Shown in pieces: positions 1-11,037 of a stretch of DNA of 64,000 nt. The translations under genes were made by a program, and so were the position numbers. Positions within the stretch are counted from its first letter, which is position 1. The number at the start of each line of letters is the position of its first letter. The DNA is from Pomphorhynchus laevis (lineage: Eukaryota > Acanthocephala > Palaeacanthocephala > Echinorhynchida > Pomphorhynchidae), in the NCBI GenBank assembly GCA_012934845.2, contig WNNJ02002234.1, positions 1 to 64,000 of the forward strand, given 5' to 3'. Under the pieces are notes generated by a model. That model did not search any database. It had not been told where the DNA came from and saw nothing but the letters and a program-made list of their open reading frames with translations.

Positions 1-110
1 ATATTATTTATAATATAAATTAATATATTATATTAATTTATATTATATTATATTATAATATAATAAAATATAATATATTATAATATAATATAATATAATA
101 TGAAATTCTT
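1..110. repeat. AT-only low-complexity DNA
   Basis: Almost pure A and T with short TATAATA-type repeats. No coding signal. It abuts the first PLE-A fragment. Confidence 0.8.
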
Positions 111-117
111 CAAATTT

Positions 118-462
118 CATCAGAAGAATTTGTCATTACGATGCTTTTGACCCGCTGCTATGATGGGTCGAATAATAGGGCCCAAAACCTTATAACGTAG
201 CAGTTCCTCCTCATGATTTCTAATTCTTATTCTGATACACCGTCTTTTATTTATTAGTCAATTCATAAAAATGACGTTTATTTTTAATTTTAATTAACTC
301 GATATGAGTCATATGAAATCTTATAAAAATATAAAATTATTTATAATTATTTATTATTATATAATCATTTACCATTTAATTATTTTATTTTTATTTATCA
401 TTATGTTTAATTCATAAATAATTTTATATCCGTAGACTCATTGCCTTATCTGATTTATAAAA
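118..462 (+). mobile_element. PLE-A 3' UTR fragment, diverged
   Basis: Matches the 3' UTR shared by all PLE-A copies in the window. The pseudoknot block starts near 150, followed by the segment with TTAGTCAATTCATAAAA and a 3' terminus resembling ACGTAGACTCAGTTAGCTGA near 432-455. The pseudoknot arms are altered here (ACCC opposite GGGCCC), so this is one of the older copies. No RT sequence remains. Confidence 0.75.
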
Positions 463-984
463 CTATTAACTTTCTTCTTATACTTATAATCCATCATATT
501 TAACTTATATAATTATTATAATTTTTAAATCTTATAAAATTATTAACTTCCTTGTTCTACTTATAATAATAATTAATAATTAATAATAATTATACTTGAA
601 TACTTATAATTTATCAAATTTAACTTATAAAACCATTTTTACATCCTTGGCAGACTTACTATTGATCCATTATTGTTGATAAAAGCAATTTAAAATATAA
701 AATATCCTTACATTTCTAAGTATTTTAAGTATTAATTAAAATATACTACAAATATAATTACATTATTTATTAAATTTTGTATTACCTTTATACAAATAGT
801 TACAAAATAATATCCATTCACAATTATTACACTCTCCATTATCATTAATATCATTAATGTCGCTTTTAAATTAAAAGTGAGATTTTATTAAATAATATTT
901 AAAATGTATTTCTAAACCATGTATCCGGATATTTGCTTTGATGATATATGATGTATATGTATATGATGATATACATATATTGAT
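463..984. other. AT-rich spacer
   Basis: No open frame, RNA gene or repeat recognised. The composition is very AT-rich with short homopolymer runs. Confidence 0.6.
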
Positions 985-1635
985 GATATATGTGTATTTA
1001 ATCCTAGCAATTTATATTCAATAAGCGTACAAATTTATCCAGGTAGCCTCATTCTTAATAAAACCAATATTAATGACAAAGAAAGTATATATCTTGATAT
1101 GAGTATTAAATTAACACCAATGAAAACTACTTTTAATTTATATAGTTAAGATGACATATTTAAATTTACAAGAAACATATTTTTGCATGAGCATTCATGC
1201 ATACCAGATCATATAAAATATAATTAAACTCTTAAGTGGTAAATTTTTATGGATGGATAATAAATAATATACTTTGTATTAGAATAAGATACTAGATAGT
1301 TATTTCAGAGGAAATACATCATTAGCATGTATTTGGCCCCGCTGCTATGTTGGGTTGAGGAGTTAGGGGCCGAAACCTGATAGCATAGCACTTCCTCCTG
1401 ATGATCTCTAATTATTATTCTGATACAACGTCTGTTATTTATTAGTCAATTCATAAAAATGACGTTTATTTTAAATTTTTTATTTTTTTATTTTATTTTG
1501 ATTTAAATTATAAAAAATTTTATAACACTTATTTATTATTTAATTATTAAATGTTGATTTAGCATTATTATGCTTTGTTTATTCTATAATTATATTAAAT
1601 ACGTAGACTCAGTTAGCTGATTTGTCAGTGTTTAA
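985..1635 (+). mobile_element. PLE-A, 5'-truncated copy
   Basis: Starts just after the RT YIDD motif position (the reading continues as ICVFN-like sequence), runs through the RT thumb, part of which is deleted, then the 3' UTR with an intact pseudoknot block (GGCCCC near 1336, GGGGCC near 1368), and ends in the family 3' terminus ACGTAGACTCAGTTAGCTGA (1610-1630). Heavily 5'-truncated and broken, as expected for a dead retroelement copy. Compared with the 20-kb copy the UTR is about 90% identical by eye. Confidence 0.85.
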
Positions 1636-2438
1636 AAACACATAATCTCATTTTTAAAACCAAAATTTCACTTTTAAATATGTAGCTAATTTAAAAACTT
1701 AGCTGTAAGCTCGATATAATTCGTATCAAACAAGATATTTATCAACATCCAATTTCCTGTTGCTAAACATGAAATTATTACGTTGAATATAAAATTATTA
1801 GTGTCATTTTTATTTAAATGCTTGTGTAATGATACGAATATCCAGGTAAGTTACAAATTTGCTATTGATTGAGAAAATGATATACTAATAGATAATGAAG
1901 TAACTTCTGAATATTTAGAAGTAGCAAGTTTATGTTGCTAAACATTGAGATTCTGTGTAACAAAATTCATTATTTTAAATATGTATATTGTTTGTCTAAA
2001 AAATATTTCTTCATTGTTGAAAAACAAAGTTAATTTCTACAGCCAAGCAAACGAAACATTAAGAAATCATTTAAAATCAATGAGCATTCCCCTAATACGG
2101 CGGATTTTTTTATTTTAAGAGAAGTGGTTGGAGCAATCACCCAGAAAATATTTGTTTATTGAATTAATTTAATCCTACATTAATTTTTTTATCCGGTAGT
2201 CTTGAATTTTCTGTCGTAGACAATTTCAACATTTAAATTATTGAACCAAAAAAAAAACTTTGTAAATGATATGTTAAATAAGACTGCGGTTTTATTACAT
2301 CAATTATATGACAAAATGTAGATACTACTGTACTAGCAAATATCAATACAACTTCTATTTTCTTGTAGTAACAAATAGGAATGGCTGATACAAACAGATA
2401 GTAGTAAATTTATAATCATAGAAGCCATTTTCCTATCA
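1636..2438. other. Spacer without recognised features
   Basis: AT-rich. I see no gene, RNA or repeat in either strand that I can support. Confidence 0.5.
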
Positions 2439-3210
2439 GATTCCACTTACTCTTAACCATACTACGGCGCGCTTACTCCTAAATTCCGCCTACCCATAGA
2501 TTTCGCTTGCTCCTAGATTCCGCTTAATCCAAAAGACCGTTTATTCCCAGATCTTTGCTTACTCCTAGATTCCGCTTACTCCTAGATTCTCCTTACTCCT
2601 AGATTCTCCTTACTCCTAGATTCCGCTCACTTCCAGACTCAGCTTACTTCCATATCATGATCACTGCAAGATTCCACTCATTCACAGATTACGCTTACAC
2701 CAATATTCCGTTTATTCTCAGATTCAAATTACTAATAGATTCTGATAATTCTCAGGTTCCGTTACTCTCAGATTCTCCTTACTCCTAGATTCCGCTTACT
2801 CCTAGATATTGCTTACTCCTAGATTCCGCTTATTCCCAGATTATCCTAACTCCTAGATCCCGCTTACTTCTAGAATCCGTTTAATCATAGATTCTGCTCA
2901 CTCCCATAAAACACTTATTCCTAGATATTGCTTACTCCTAGATTCCGCTTACTCCAAGATCCCGCTTGCTCCTAGATTTCGCTTACTCCGAAATACCGCT
3001 ACTCCTAAATTCCGCCTACTCGTAAATTCCGCTGACTCCCAGATTACCCTACCCCTAGATTCCGCTCGCTCCCAGATTCCTTTAACTCCTAGATTTCGCT
3101 TGCCCCTAGATTACGCTTACTCCAAATTCAGCTTACTCCTATATTTTGTTTACTTTCAGATTCCGCTTAATCCTAGATTCCGTTTACTATAGTGCGCTTA
3201 CTCCTGGTAT
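2439..3210. repeat. Minisatellite, 17-bp unit
   Basis: About 45 imperfect tandem copies of a unit close to TTACTCCTAGATTCCGC. Copies differ by substitutions and small length changes, so the array is not freshly expanded. It is markedly less AT-rich than its surroundings. There is no open frame through it. Confidence 0.9.
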
Positions 3211-3649
3211 GCACCGTAACAAAAGAAGTTCATGAATAAAAAGTTTAATCAGTAAGTTCATATTTAACATTTCTTTAAAAGAATGCACACATTCAATGTT
3301 TTAATCACGATATTTTCTCTTTATAATATTTTAAGAGAGTAAAAATTCATAGCCTACCGTAATTTAAGTGAATTGCAAATAGTTTCTTCGGCATCATCAC
3401 TAGTAAATTTGATGTCTTCCAGCATCTTGTCACAATGTACAAATCAGAACAAATCTCAAAATATCAAATCTGGTCTACTAATTGTCAATTAGCAATTAAT
3501 CGTAAAGTCAGCAAGTAGTTATTAAAAGCTTTTATAAAAATAAGTCGGCTTTAATTAAAGGAATAAAATTACAGTATTTCTTAAAAATTTTAACTGTTCT
3601 ATTTGGATAAAATAAGAAACCAAAAACAAACATTTTTATATATTTTCTC

Positions 3650-3785
3650 ATCGAGCGATGAGGCTTTGGAACAAACTTCCAGAGAATATCATCAGCATAT
3701 CAAATAGAGTGCACTTCAAGAAAACGCTAATTACATGGCTTTGCGCAGATTCTAATTTCAATATCCTGTATCCGGATTAAGATTT
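3650..3785 (+). mobile_element. LINE RT C-terminal fragment
   Basis: One frame reads RAMRLWNKLPENIISI, then FKKTLITWL, and ends at a stop near 3780. R-x-WN-x-LP followed by FK-x-x-L is the usual extreme C-terminus of CR1/Jockey-type LINE RTs. About 45 codons remain. It is not the same subfamily as the young CR1 copies elsewhere in the window. Confidence 0.6.
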
Positions 3786-4352
3786 AGTTGACATAAAATT
3801 AGTTTTACTGTGAGCAGACAAAACAGCTGCATGGCTATAGTCTTGCATGTTATAATAATATTGACATTGAATTCCAATAAGACATCGAAGACAAAACATT
3901 TATAAAACTTTCTATCTAGTAAAGAATTTACTAACAAACCTTTTAATGAAACGGTTTATTAAAACTATTGTATTATAATAAAATAAATTAGAAAATCTAT
4001 TGAATTTGTATTCATATAATATTAAATATTTAATGTTGATAAATCAAACGTTTATTTTTGCAGTATGTATAAGCGATAAGTCATTATATTAAGTTATAAA
4101 GTTCTCGTCAGACATTTAGTTTATGAAAATATAATACTAGGTTATTGAATCCCAATAAATATGACAGACATTTTGCATAACTAAAGAGTATTATAGTAAG
4201 ACGAATTATGCTATATTGTCTTCAAATGAAAAGAGTGAATTTAAATGAATTTTGCATACATTTTCATCAATTTTTCATTCATGTGGTACCAGCTAATTAA
4301 ATCAACTAAATTATGTAATTTATCTGTATGTTTATGAACTTCTAGCATTAAA

Positions 4353-4430
4353 CCCAAATATCATATACTAGTATTAACGCAAATATCATATACTTGTATT
4401 AACGCAAATATCATATACTAATATTTAGTA
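4353..4430. repeat. Three tandem copies of a 25-bp unit
   Basis: Unit close to CGCAAATATCATATACTAGT plus ATTAA, repeated three times with one or two differences. The surrounding sequence (3786-4600) is otherwise AT-rich spacer. Confidence 0.8.
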
Positions 4431-4601
4431 ATATAAATAATATAATATCGTTTTATTTGTATTAATCCGATAAGATAAAATCTAGAAAATTTAATATAAT
4501 TTAATATATAACCTTAATATAATCTATTAAATATAACATTATAATATTATAATTTAATATTATTAAATATAATATTTAATTTTAATTTCAAAATTAAAGC
4601 A

Positions 4602-4745
4602 ATTTTTCCAATTTACAATAGTTCATTGTCTAACTTGTTATTTCTTTCAAGATCACCCGCATTTTGAACATTTATCACACTCGTGTTAGATACAAACATG
4701 ACTATCTCATCGCAATTTCATCGCTAGCATATTTTCTTAATGTCC
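4602..4745 (-). pseudogene. Decayed partial copy of the EF-hand gene
   Basis: Two blocks match the EF-hand gene at 8854-9516 on the same strand. The block around 4620-4705 matches gene positions 9418-9515, sharing the run ATTTTGAACATTTATCACAC and the region of the start codon. The block around 4708-4740 matches 9107-9135, sharing CAATTTCATCGCTAG. The roughly 280 bp that separate these blocks in the gene are missing here. The fragment cannot encode the protein. The order of the blocks is not the same as in the gene, so rearrangement followed duplication. Confidence 0.65.
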
Positions 4746-4949
4746 TTTAAAAATATATATTAAGAAAATGTTTATATACATTTTATAAAATAAACATAAT
4801 ATATTCATAATATATAAAAATTATAAAATATAATATATATATTATAATATAATTTTAATATATTATATTTTTTATTTAAATAATAATCTTTTCAAAATAT
4901 AAATCCATTTCAAGTTCTTTAACAAGTGTACTGTTCAATATCTCGGCTA

Positions 4950-5970
4950 CTTGTTCGATGATTCATCAAACAGGATGAAGACATCCCTGCCAATAGGATA
5001 CTTATTTTTGTACGTAGCCATGTAATAGATGATACATTGTCTCACTTTCGCTTAAGCGCCATTTTCCTTGATATGGTGCTTAAACATATATTGGTCACGG
5101 TTTATGTGGTACCAATAGCATTCCATATTGATGGGCAAAATCCACTGTGTTCAATTTCCCGAATCTTTACATTGTATTTCGCGTACTATCGTTGTTCATG
5201 ATATTGAAAAGCCTGCTTTGGAGATTTTTCAAGATAAACAGGAGAATGGTTATTGTATATGCAGACATCTAAAAATGTCCTCTCCAGCCTCTATACAAAA
5301 AGTTTATTACACACAATTTATGCCCTGGCAACTTTTTGTCGAGTAGTTGTCGAATTTTCAAATACAGTCCTTTCATCTACAATTCGCAATGATGCTCACC
5401 ATACACTCCTTAAAAACACTCACTCATACTTTTAAACAAAAAATCACTAACCTCATTGTGTCGAATAAAATTGAGTGGTCCTCTTTTGCACGAGATAGCA
5501 TGAGTTATTGTTAGTTGTTGCCTACATATGCACTGCTTAGGCAAGTTCCTAGAAGTCTAGTTGTAGCGAGCGCACAATGCATCTTTAAATTCTTGAGTGG
5601 ACATTTGAAAACCTTGAGATGCAATATGCAATTAGATGATCTCTTCAGAGATGCCTTTTTCATTTCATATGTAGCAATTTCCATTATCTTGTTTAAAGTA
5701 CTTTGATATACCTCTGTTTTAAATTAAGTTTTTCATACAAAGTCTTGGTCGTTAAACTTCCATATTTTCGTCATTATTGTCAATAAGCATGATAAACGAT
5801 ATTGATAGACAACGTCTGTTGACGTCTTCCGAATTCTAATTCCACCAAAAGCCGTAGGTAATGAACAAACATTCCTTTGAACAAACATAATGAACAAACA
5901 TCCATTACAACATCAAATAATGTTTGTATCATCCCGGTTTTTATGGCATCTTCGTCGGAGTAAACCATTC
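4950..5970 (-). mobile_element. CXC-RT-endonuclease element, C-terminal part
   Basis: The minus strand reads, with many breaks, a segment equivalent to the C-terminus of the element at 36-39 kb: a stretch like FKDALCARYN, then KQCICRQQLTITHAISCKRG, then FIRHNEVSDF. The C-x-C, H-A-x-S-C and RHN-x-V-x-D spacing is the zinc-knuckle-like motif that precedes the putative restriction-like nuclease in this family. It is split from the RT part of the same copy (6411-7190) by a CR1-type LINE fragment. The 5780-5968 part is only tentatively assigned. Confidence 0.65.
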
Positions 5971-5999
5971 ACATTTACATTTAGCACTGCGACATAAAT

Positions 6000-6410
6000 G
6001 AGTCCATTTTGATTGTGCTCCGATGTAATAAGCAACATAAGCTTCGTTTTCGTCTGCTTTGCCTGACTTATCGCATTCTCCATTGTAATTCTCCTTCTTA
6101 TCTTTATCTGCCAACTCTAAGTGAATCTCGATATATTTCTACTCACCTACGTTCCTGTGATTCTCTTCTGCTACACGTACCTATTCACTCAACCAACTTC
6201 GGCCGTCGATTCCTACATATCGCTGCTCCTCTCCTTTGGAATTCCTTACCTAATCATCTGCGATCATCCTCACTCCGATTTTTCAAAAAGCAGCTAAAAT
6301 CGTTGCTACTAAACGATTAACATTTTTTTATTTTACTTGTTTCGCTGTTGTGGGCTTGTAAGCACACAGTCTGTGTGCATTTGCCACATTAAAAAAACTT
6401 TCAAACTTTC
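6000..6410 (+). mobile_element. CR1/L2/Rex1-type LINE, 3' end
   Basis: An open stretch at 6009-6320 encodes the last ~100 residues of an RT: LRFRLLCLTYRILHCNSPSY, later SLLLHVPIHSTNFGRRF, WNSLPNHLR and FFKKQLKSLL, ending at a TAA. The same landmarks occur in the C-termini at 24.6 and 58.7 kb. The 3' UTR carries a perfect 7-bp hairpin (6362-6378) followed by GCATTTGCCACATTAAA, the conserved family tail. It is a different, older subfamily than the young copies. It separates two parts of a minus-strand CXC-RT-endonuclease element. Confidence 0.85.
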
Positions 6411-7190
6411 ATAAGCTGACTGTGCATCTAATTGAACAGCTGAGGCTAGTTTTTCTATTAGTGCAGTCCACCCTCCAATTTTACCTCAACAAACCTGTTT
6501 AACGAAATTTTTTGTTCTTACTGGAGAGACAAGTTCTATCAAACCACCATCATTTATATGTATTATTTCTTTCCCTAATATATTACTTGTTTTAGCAACT
6601 AATTTGGAATGAACTAATAATTTCGATTTGTTTCGATTGATGAAATATCCATACTGTGGATCTATTGCTCTAAGTAGGTTCCAAGTATCTGACTTTGAAT
6701 TCGATTTATTAATTCGATTTATTATTACAAATGCTGGCATTGCAAGTGGATCACTTTGCGTAATCCTTCTCAGGATTTTAGGTTTCCTCCTTGTCTAACC
6801 AACACTGCATCGTCAGAATATGTATTAAAGAGAATCTGTGATAGCGCTGGACATATCATATCAACATTCGACAGCATGACACATCTATTAGCCATGTTGA
6901 ATGCGTTCTTTGCATCAACTGATAAAACTCCGTATTCATCAATGGAATGAAAATAGTTCGAAATTGAATGTATAGCATAACTTATACCACGGCACTGACT
7001 AGAACATAATTGAGTGTTGCTTGTAACTGCTTGTAAATCTTTCTGTGCTACCATCACCTAAGCCTTACCGATTATTCTACGAGTAATTTAACCCACTCTA
7101 ATAGACCTAATTCCTGGGTTTTGTTAAGAGCAACTGGCGACTAACAACATAGGCTTCCAATGTTTTCGGAGGCATTGGTTCACTAGCTAT
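6411..7190 (-). mobile_element. CXC-RT-endonuclease element, RT part
   Basis: The minus strand reads fragments homologous to the RT at 36.8-38.2 kb: a VRPVGIGEVLRR-like stretch near 7120-7060, TQLCSSQCRGISYAIH, then VDAKNAFNMANR (RT motif with the first catalytic Asp), CPALSQILFNTY, then in another frame ITQSDPLAMPAFV and a block around PQYGYFINRNKSKLL. The YADD-bearing block appears deleted between ITQSDPL and the GY-x-x-N block, so the copy is dead. Several frameshifts. Confidence 0.75.
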
Positions 7191-7640
7191 ACGTATCGCA
7201 ATATAATAAAATTATAACTTTACATATAAAATTATAATATTATATATAATATTATATAATATTATATATAATATTATAATTACATAATATATAATATATA
7301 AATATAATATACATAAAATTTAATTTAAATATACATTAATATATTCATAAAATATACATAAGAAAATATCTTTTCTTAAATTTTATATTAATAAATTATG
7401 AATTAATAAATTAATGCACATGAAGTAATACTAAAGTAATACTTTTAGAATATAAAACTATAGAATATAAAATATAGCTAAAGTAATAATTTTAAATTAA
7501 TTAATCTTTACGATACAATTATACTAAAATATAGTAATTATAGTAAAAATAATTTCTTTTATTTTCAATCTGAATTTATTCAATTAAAATTGAACAAATA
7601 ATTTGGTTTGATATAATAAATTTAAAATCGAGTAATATAA
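7191..7640. other. AT-rich low-complexity spacer
   Basis: Simple TATAATATTA-type sequence with no coding or RNA signal. Confidence 0.6.
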
Positions 7641-7766
7641 TCAATCTACAAAATTATAATCAAAATAATAATAATTTTGTTTATAATTTTGTCTTATGTC
7701 GTCTGCTTCTCTAAGAGGATAAATTCACCATTCAAAGCCAAACCACCTATATGACAAACGGAATGC

Positions 7767-7852
7767 ATTGTCTGAATTTCCTGCATTTGTGTAAAATTAA
7801 CACTTTGCCTTTCAGCTAAAGTCTAATAAGTCTTAATAAATAATCAGTCTTG
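7767..7852 (+). repeat. Direct repeat, copy 1
   Basis: About 86 bp, containing TGTCTGAATTTCCTGCATTT and CTTTGCCTTTCAGCTAAA, closely repeated in the same orientation at 8655-8740. The two flank about 800 bp downstream of the EF-hand gene. Identity is around 90% by eye. No coding content. Confidence 0.8.
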
Positions 7853-7929
7853 ATACACTGATTTCAGCATGCATTGAACTTCGATCGAAGTGATGAGTCT
7901 AAGCGACATTGTCTGTAAAATTTATTACT

Positions 7930-8190
7930 TCGTCTTATTCGTGTATTCAATTCGTAGTCAAATTATGCAGGTTTATTCCGTTTAGATGGCACGATTTGCT
8001 TCCTCCGAGCAAAGTGGTCTGATATCATTAATAAGCAGTCACGAATTGACTGCCAACGTTCACTAACATCTGAACTGAAATTGTCAAATGCAACAGAGGA
8101 TGTATATTCTAAGAGATCAGATTCGTTCACACAATGCCACATGCGCTTTGATAATACAGGCTCAGCATTGTCGCCGAATTGAGCACCGGC
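7930..8190 (-). mobile_element. Possible LINE remnant
   Basis: One minus frame reads MWHCVNESDLLEY, then SSDVSERWQSIRDCL and FARRKQIVPSKR. The pattern (S-E-R-W plus a basic stretch) resembles the linker between endonuclease and RT in RTE/Jockey LINEs, as in the RTE copy near 41.0 kb. No catalytic motif is visible, so this is a weak call. Confidence 0.3.
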
Positions 8191-8654
8191 TATATTGACA
8201 CCAAAATTTATAACGCAGTGATCACGGATCGGCGATTATAACCAATCATGCATTGCGGATAAGAACACGATGGCAAGTCACGTTGATGAGACGAGTGCAG
8301 ATAAGCGTTTTACCACCGAAGATTTATCGTGAGAATAAGAAAATCACATCGTTCCGAGGAGCGAAATTTAGTAGGCATGGAAGAAAGATTTAACACCTAA
8401 TTACCTCGACGATTACGATCGAAGCCTTTAAAAGAAGCCATGAGAATGTCGTATTGTGATAACTTATGATTGTGTATTTCATGATGGTTGAGTAAAAGCA
8501 ATCGACTTTGCTCTTACCACAATGACAAACGTTGTAAGTCAGATTTTCACAATCCTACATTAAACACATCCTAATGCAAAAATTTAAAAGTATACATTCT
8601 AAGCATGCTTTCTAGGTTAAAGAGTTACTACAACATTAACTTGGTTTTAAATGG

Positions 8655-8740
8655 ATTGTCTGAATTTCCTGCATTTGTGTAAAATTAATGCTTTGCCTTT
8701 CAGCTAAATGCTAATCACCCTTAATAATTAGCCAGCCTTA
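8655..8740 (+). repeat. Direct repeat, copy 2
   Basis: Second copy of the 86-bp repeat at 7767-7852, about 115 bp downstream of the EF-hand stop codon (relative to that gene). Confidence 0.8.
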
Positions 8741-8853
8741 AATATTTATTACTCATTGAGCTAATGCAATATAGAAATAACTTGCGATTTCATTGTAAAA
8801 CGAACATTGATATTGAAATACAGCAATAAATATATCACAATTTTAACGTTTTA

Positions 8854-9516
8854 TTAATGTATAATGCGTCTTCTCTCTGCCTGTCTAATACCCGGAGCTT
8901 TTCCTCCTGATCCACCAAATAAATGCAAAACTGTTGTTATTGGAACCATTCCTGACGTTTCATTGAAATCTAAATCGAGCAGAATACGATTGAAGTCATC
9001 TTTCGATATTGGTTCACCCACGCGACCTTGAAGTATATAACTCAGCTCTAATATATTTATCATTCCTCTGTTAGTTTTGGACTCAAACGACTTGACGCTA
9101 CCGGCAATTTCATCGCTAGTATATTTTTTTAACGTTCGACCATTAGATCCTTGTTGACCGTCAACTAAACTTCTTAAGTAGCTAATGTCCACTTCTTCGT
9201 CATCTGCAGTTTTTCCTAGTAAATTGTAGAACTCACGATCACTTCCACAATATCCCATTGACCTGAAGATATATATAGCATCTTTAACAGAGCAAATCTC
9301 TGATATAATATTATTAGTTGCGAAACTCTTATATGCAGTTAAAGCATCATCAAATGAGGTCGTGCATTTTGATCTTGTATTTGTCAAAGTTTCTTGGCGG
9401 TGGGTTAATGCATCCTTTCCAATTTTCAAAAGTCTATCGTCTAACTTGTTATCTTCTTCAGGATCACCAGCATTTTGAACATTTATCACACTCTCTTGTT
9501 GATTTTTGTTTGCCAT
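8854..9516 (-). CDS. EF-hand protein, calmodulin / myosin light-chain-like
   Basis: An uninterrupted frame encodes 220 residues from an ATG at 9516 in a good start context (A at -3, G at +4). An in-frame TTG lies upstream but is an unlikely start. After a hydrophilic N-terminal ~60 residues there are two helix-loop-helix pairs. The first covers roughly residues 60-125 and includes KDAIYIFRSMGYCGSDREF. The second covers roughly residues 135-205 and includes DEIAGSVKSFES, ELSYILQGRVGEPISKDDF and LDLDFNETSGMVPITTVLHL. The last loop resembles D-x-D-x-N-x-x-G but is degenerate, and the other loops lack the acidic ligands, so most sites probably do not bind calcium. This pattern is like essential myosin light chains or other non-binding calmodulin relatives. 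It ends with a basic tail. AATAAA overlaps the stop. The frame is intact and intron-less, with a decayed part-copy at 4.6 kb. It is the best host-gene candidate here, although an expressed retrocopy cannot be excluded. Confidence 0.75.
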   Translation of the reverse strand: MANKNQQESVINVQNAGDPEEDNKLDDRLLKIGKDALTHRQETLTNTRSKCTTSFDDALTAYKSFATNNIISEICSVKDAIYIFRSMGYCGSDREFYNLLGKTADDEEVDISYLRSLVDGQQGSNGRTLKKYTSDEIAGSVKSFESKTNRGMINILELSYILQGRVGEPISKDDFNRILLDLDFNETSGMVPITTVLHLFGGSGGKAPGIRQAERRRIIH

Positions 9517-9749
9517 TTTAAAACAAAGGTGCAATGTTAACTCTTATTTATTTAGCTTTTAGTTGTATTCATTTAGCTTCTAGCGCAAAGATGACTAACA
9601 AAATATGATTCACGTTTTGATACCGTTTCTGTAAGATTCGCAATATATTTATAATTATACAAAGTATATTAGGAATACATCTATCGGGTATATAAAACAA
9701 TGACATAGAATTTTTATTGTATTTACTTTTATTTTCAATGTCTTTATTT

Positions 9750-11037
9750 TCTGTGCAGCTTTACTTAATTCTTAGCTTTGTTCATTTCCACTTAACTACC
9801 TTTCTCCCATTGATCTCTGCATTATGTTTGATTCTGAACTTACGACGATCCTCAATAACCTTCTGCCTATTCGATTCGATCCCGATGTTTTCATCGCTTG
9901 CGCCATGCTCCCTGGTTCGATTCTGATGTCAGTCTTTCTAAGCGTCGACTCTGTCACACTTTTCATGTGTTTAATCTCTCTTTTTTAAACGTTCTCCAAA
10001 CTCATTCACTCCAAATCTCCGTGCTTCCTACCTTTATCTCCGCTGTTCCCATATCATTCTTATGCGTACTAAACGTACTCGAGTCATCTTTCAACTCTAA
10101 ATCTTATTAGAAAATCTTAAACTCAATTCTTTCACGATCATCTACCCCTCGTAGCATAAATCCTGATGAATTTTCTTCTTATCTACAATCTAAGCTCTCT
10201 AATTTACTTTCCCTTCTATCCATATGTCCCTTGAATCCAATCTTCTCTTTAAATACTTCCCTCCCAAAGCTATTCAACCTCCCCGCTTCGTTTAATAAAG
10301 GTTCTTCGGTTATTCTGTCATTACCTAATAAAACATCTCCTTCTGGCCCAATCCCACTTATTTGCTTAAAAATATCTGCTCCTCTATCTCACTCTTCCTA
10401 ACCACATTGTTCAATTCGTCCATCCGTAGCCGTACATTTCCTTCCTTCTGGAAATGCGCCATTGTTCGTCATCTCATCAAAAGCAATCTCTCGACTCCTC
10501 ACTACCATCTTCGTACCAACCTATCTCACTTCTCCCAACCCTCTCTAAACTCCTTCAGCGTCTCGTTCTTAGGCAAGTTAATACATATCTCTTTTCATCC
10601 AACTTATTTCCTCCCTTCCAAGCCGCTATTCGCTCTAATTACTCTACCGAAATTGCCTGTCTTAAAGTTTATAACGACTTACTCATCTCGCGCGATCAAA
10701 ATTATGTAGTGTCATAGTTCTCTTGATCTCTAATCTGCTTTTGACATCGTCAATCACTCGATGCTTCTCCACAGTCTTCGTTATGATTATGGCTTCTCTT
10801 TACTTACTATAGCTTGGTTTCCTTCATATCTATCAAACCGTACTTTTCGCGTTTGTTCTAACCCTTATCTTTCCCATCTTTGTTTCATCCCGTCCCATTG
10901 TCCACACAGCTCCGTATTAGGCACATTGCTTTTCTCTCTTCTTGGTGGTTTGTCCACTATTTCTCATACATTTAACTTCAATTTTATGCAATATGCTGAA
11001 TCTGCATATGAATCTGCATATCGTATTCGTGATATTT
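9750..11037 (+). mobile_element. CR1/L2/Rex1-type LINE, old copy, part 1
   Basis: Homologous to the young LINE at 21979-24677 but decayed. It begins in the endonuclease-RT linker (FDSELTTILNNLLPI-like), runs through the RT fingers (NICSSISLFLTTLFNSSIRS) and the palm up to SLLRYDYGFSL-like sequence, and stops at YRIRDI. The continuation (IGVSAFNC-like) resumes at 12448, so this LINE was split by the 11038-12447 insertion. Numerous frameshifts. The palm segment with YADD is altered to YAES in the one frame that can be followed. Confidence 0.85.

Noticed and set aside
2439-3210. Coding tandem-repeat protein
   Set aside because: Variable unit lengths and stops in every frame.
7767-8740. LTR pair
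   Set aside because: The 86-bp repeats lack TG...CA ends and enclose no gag or pol sequence.
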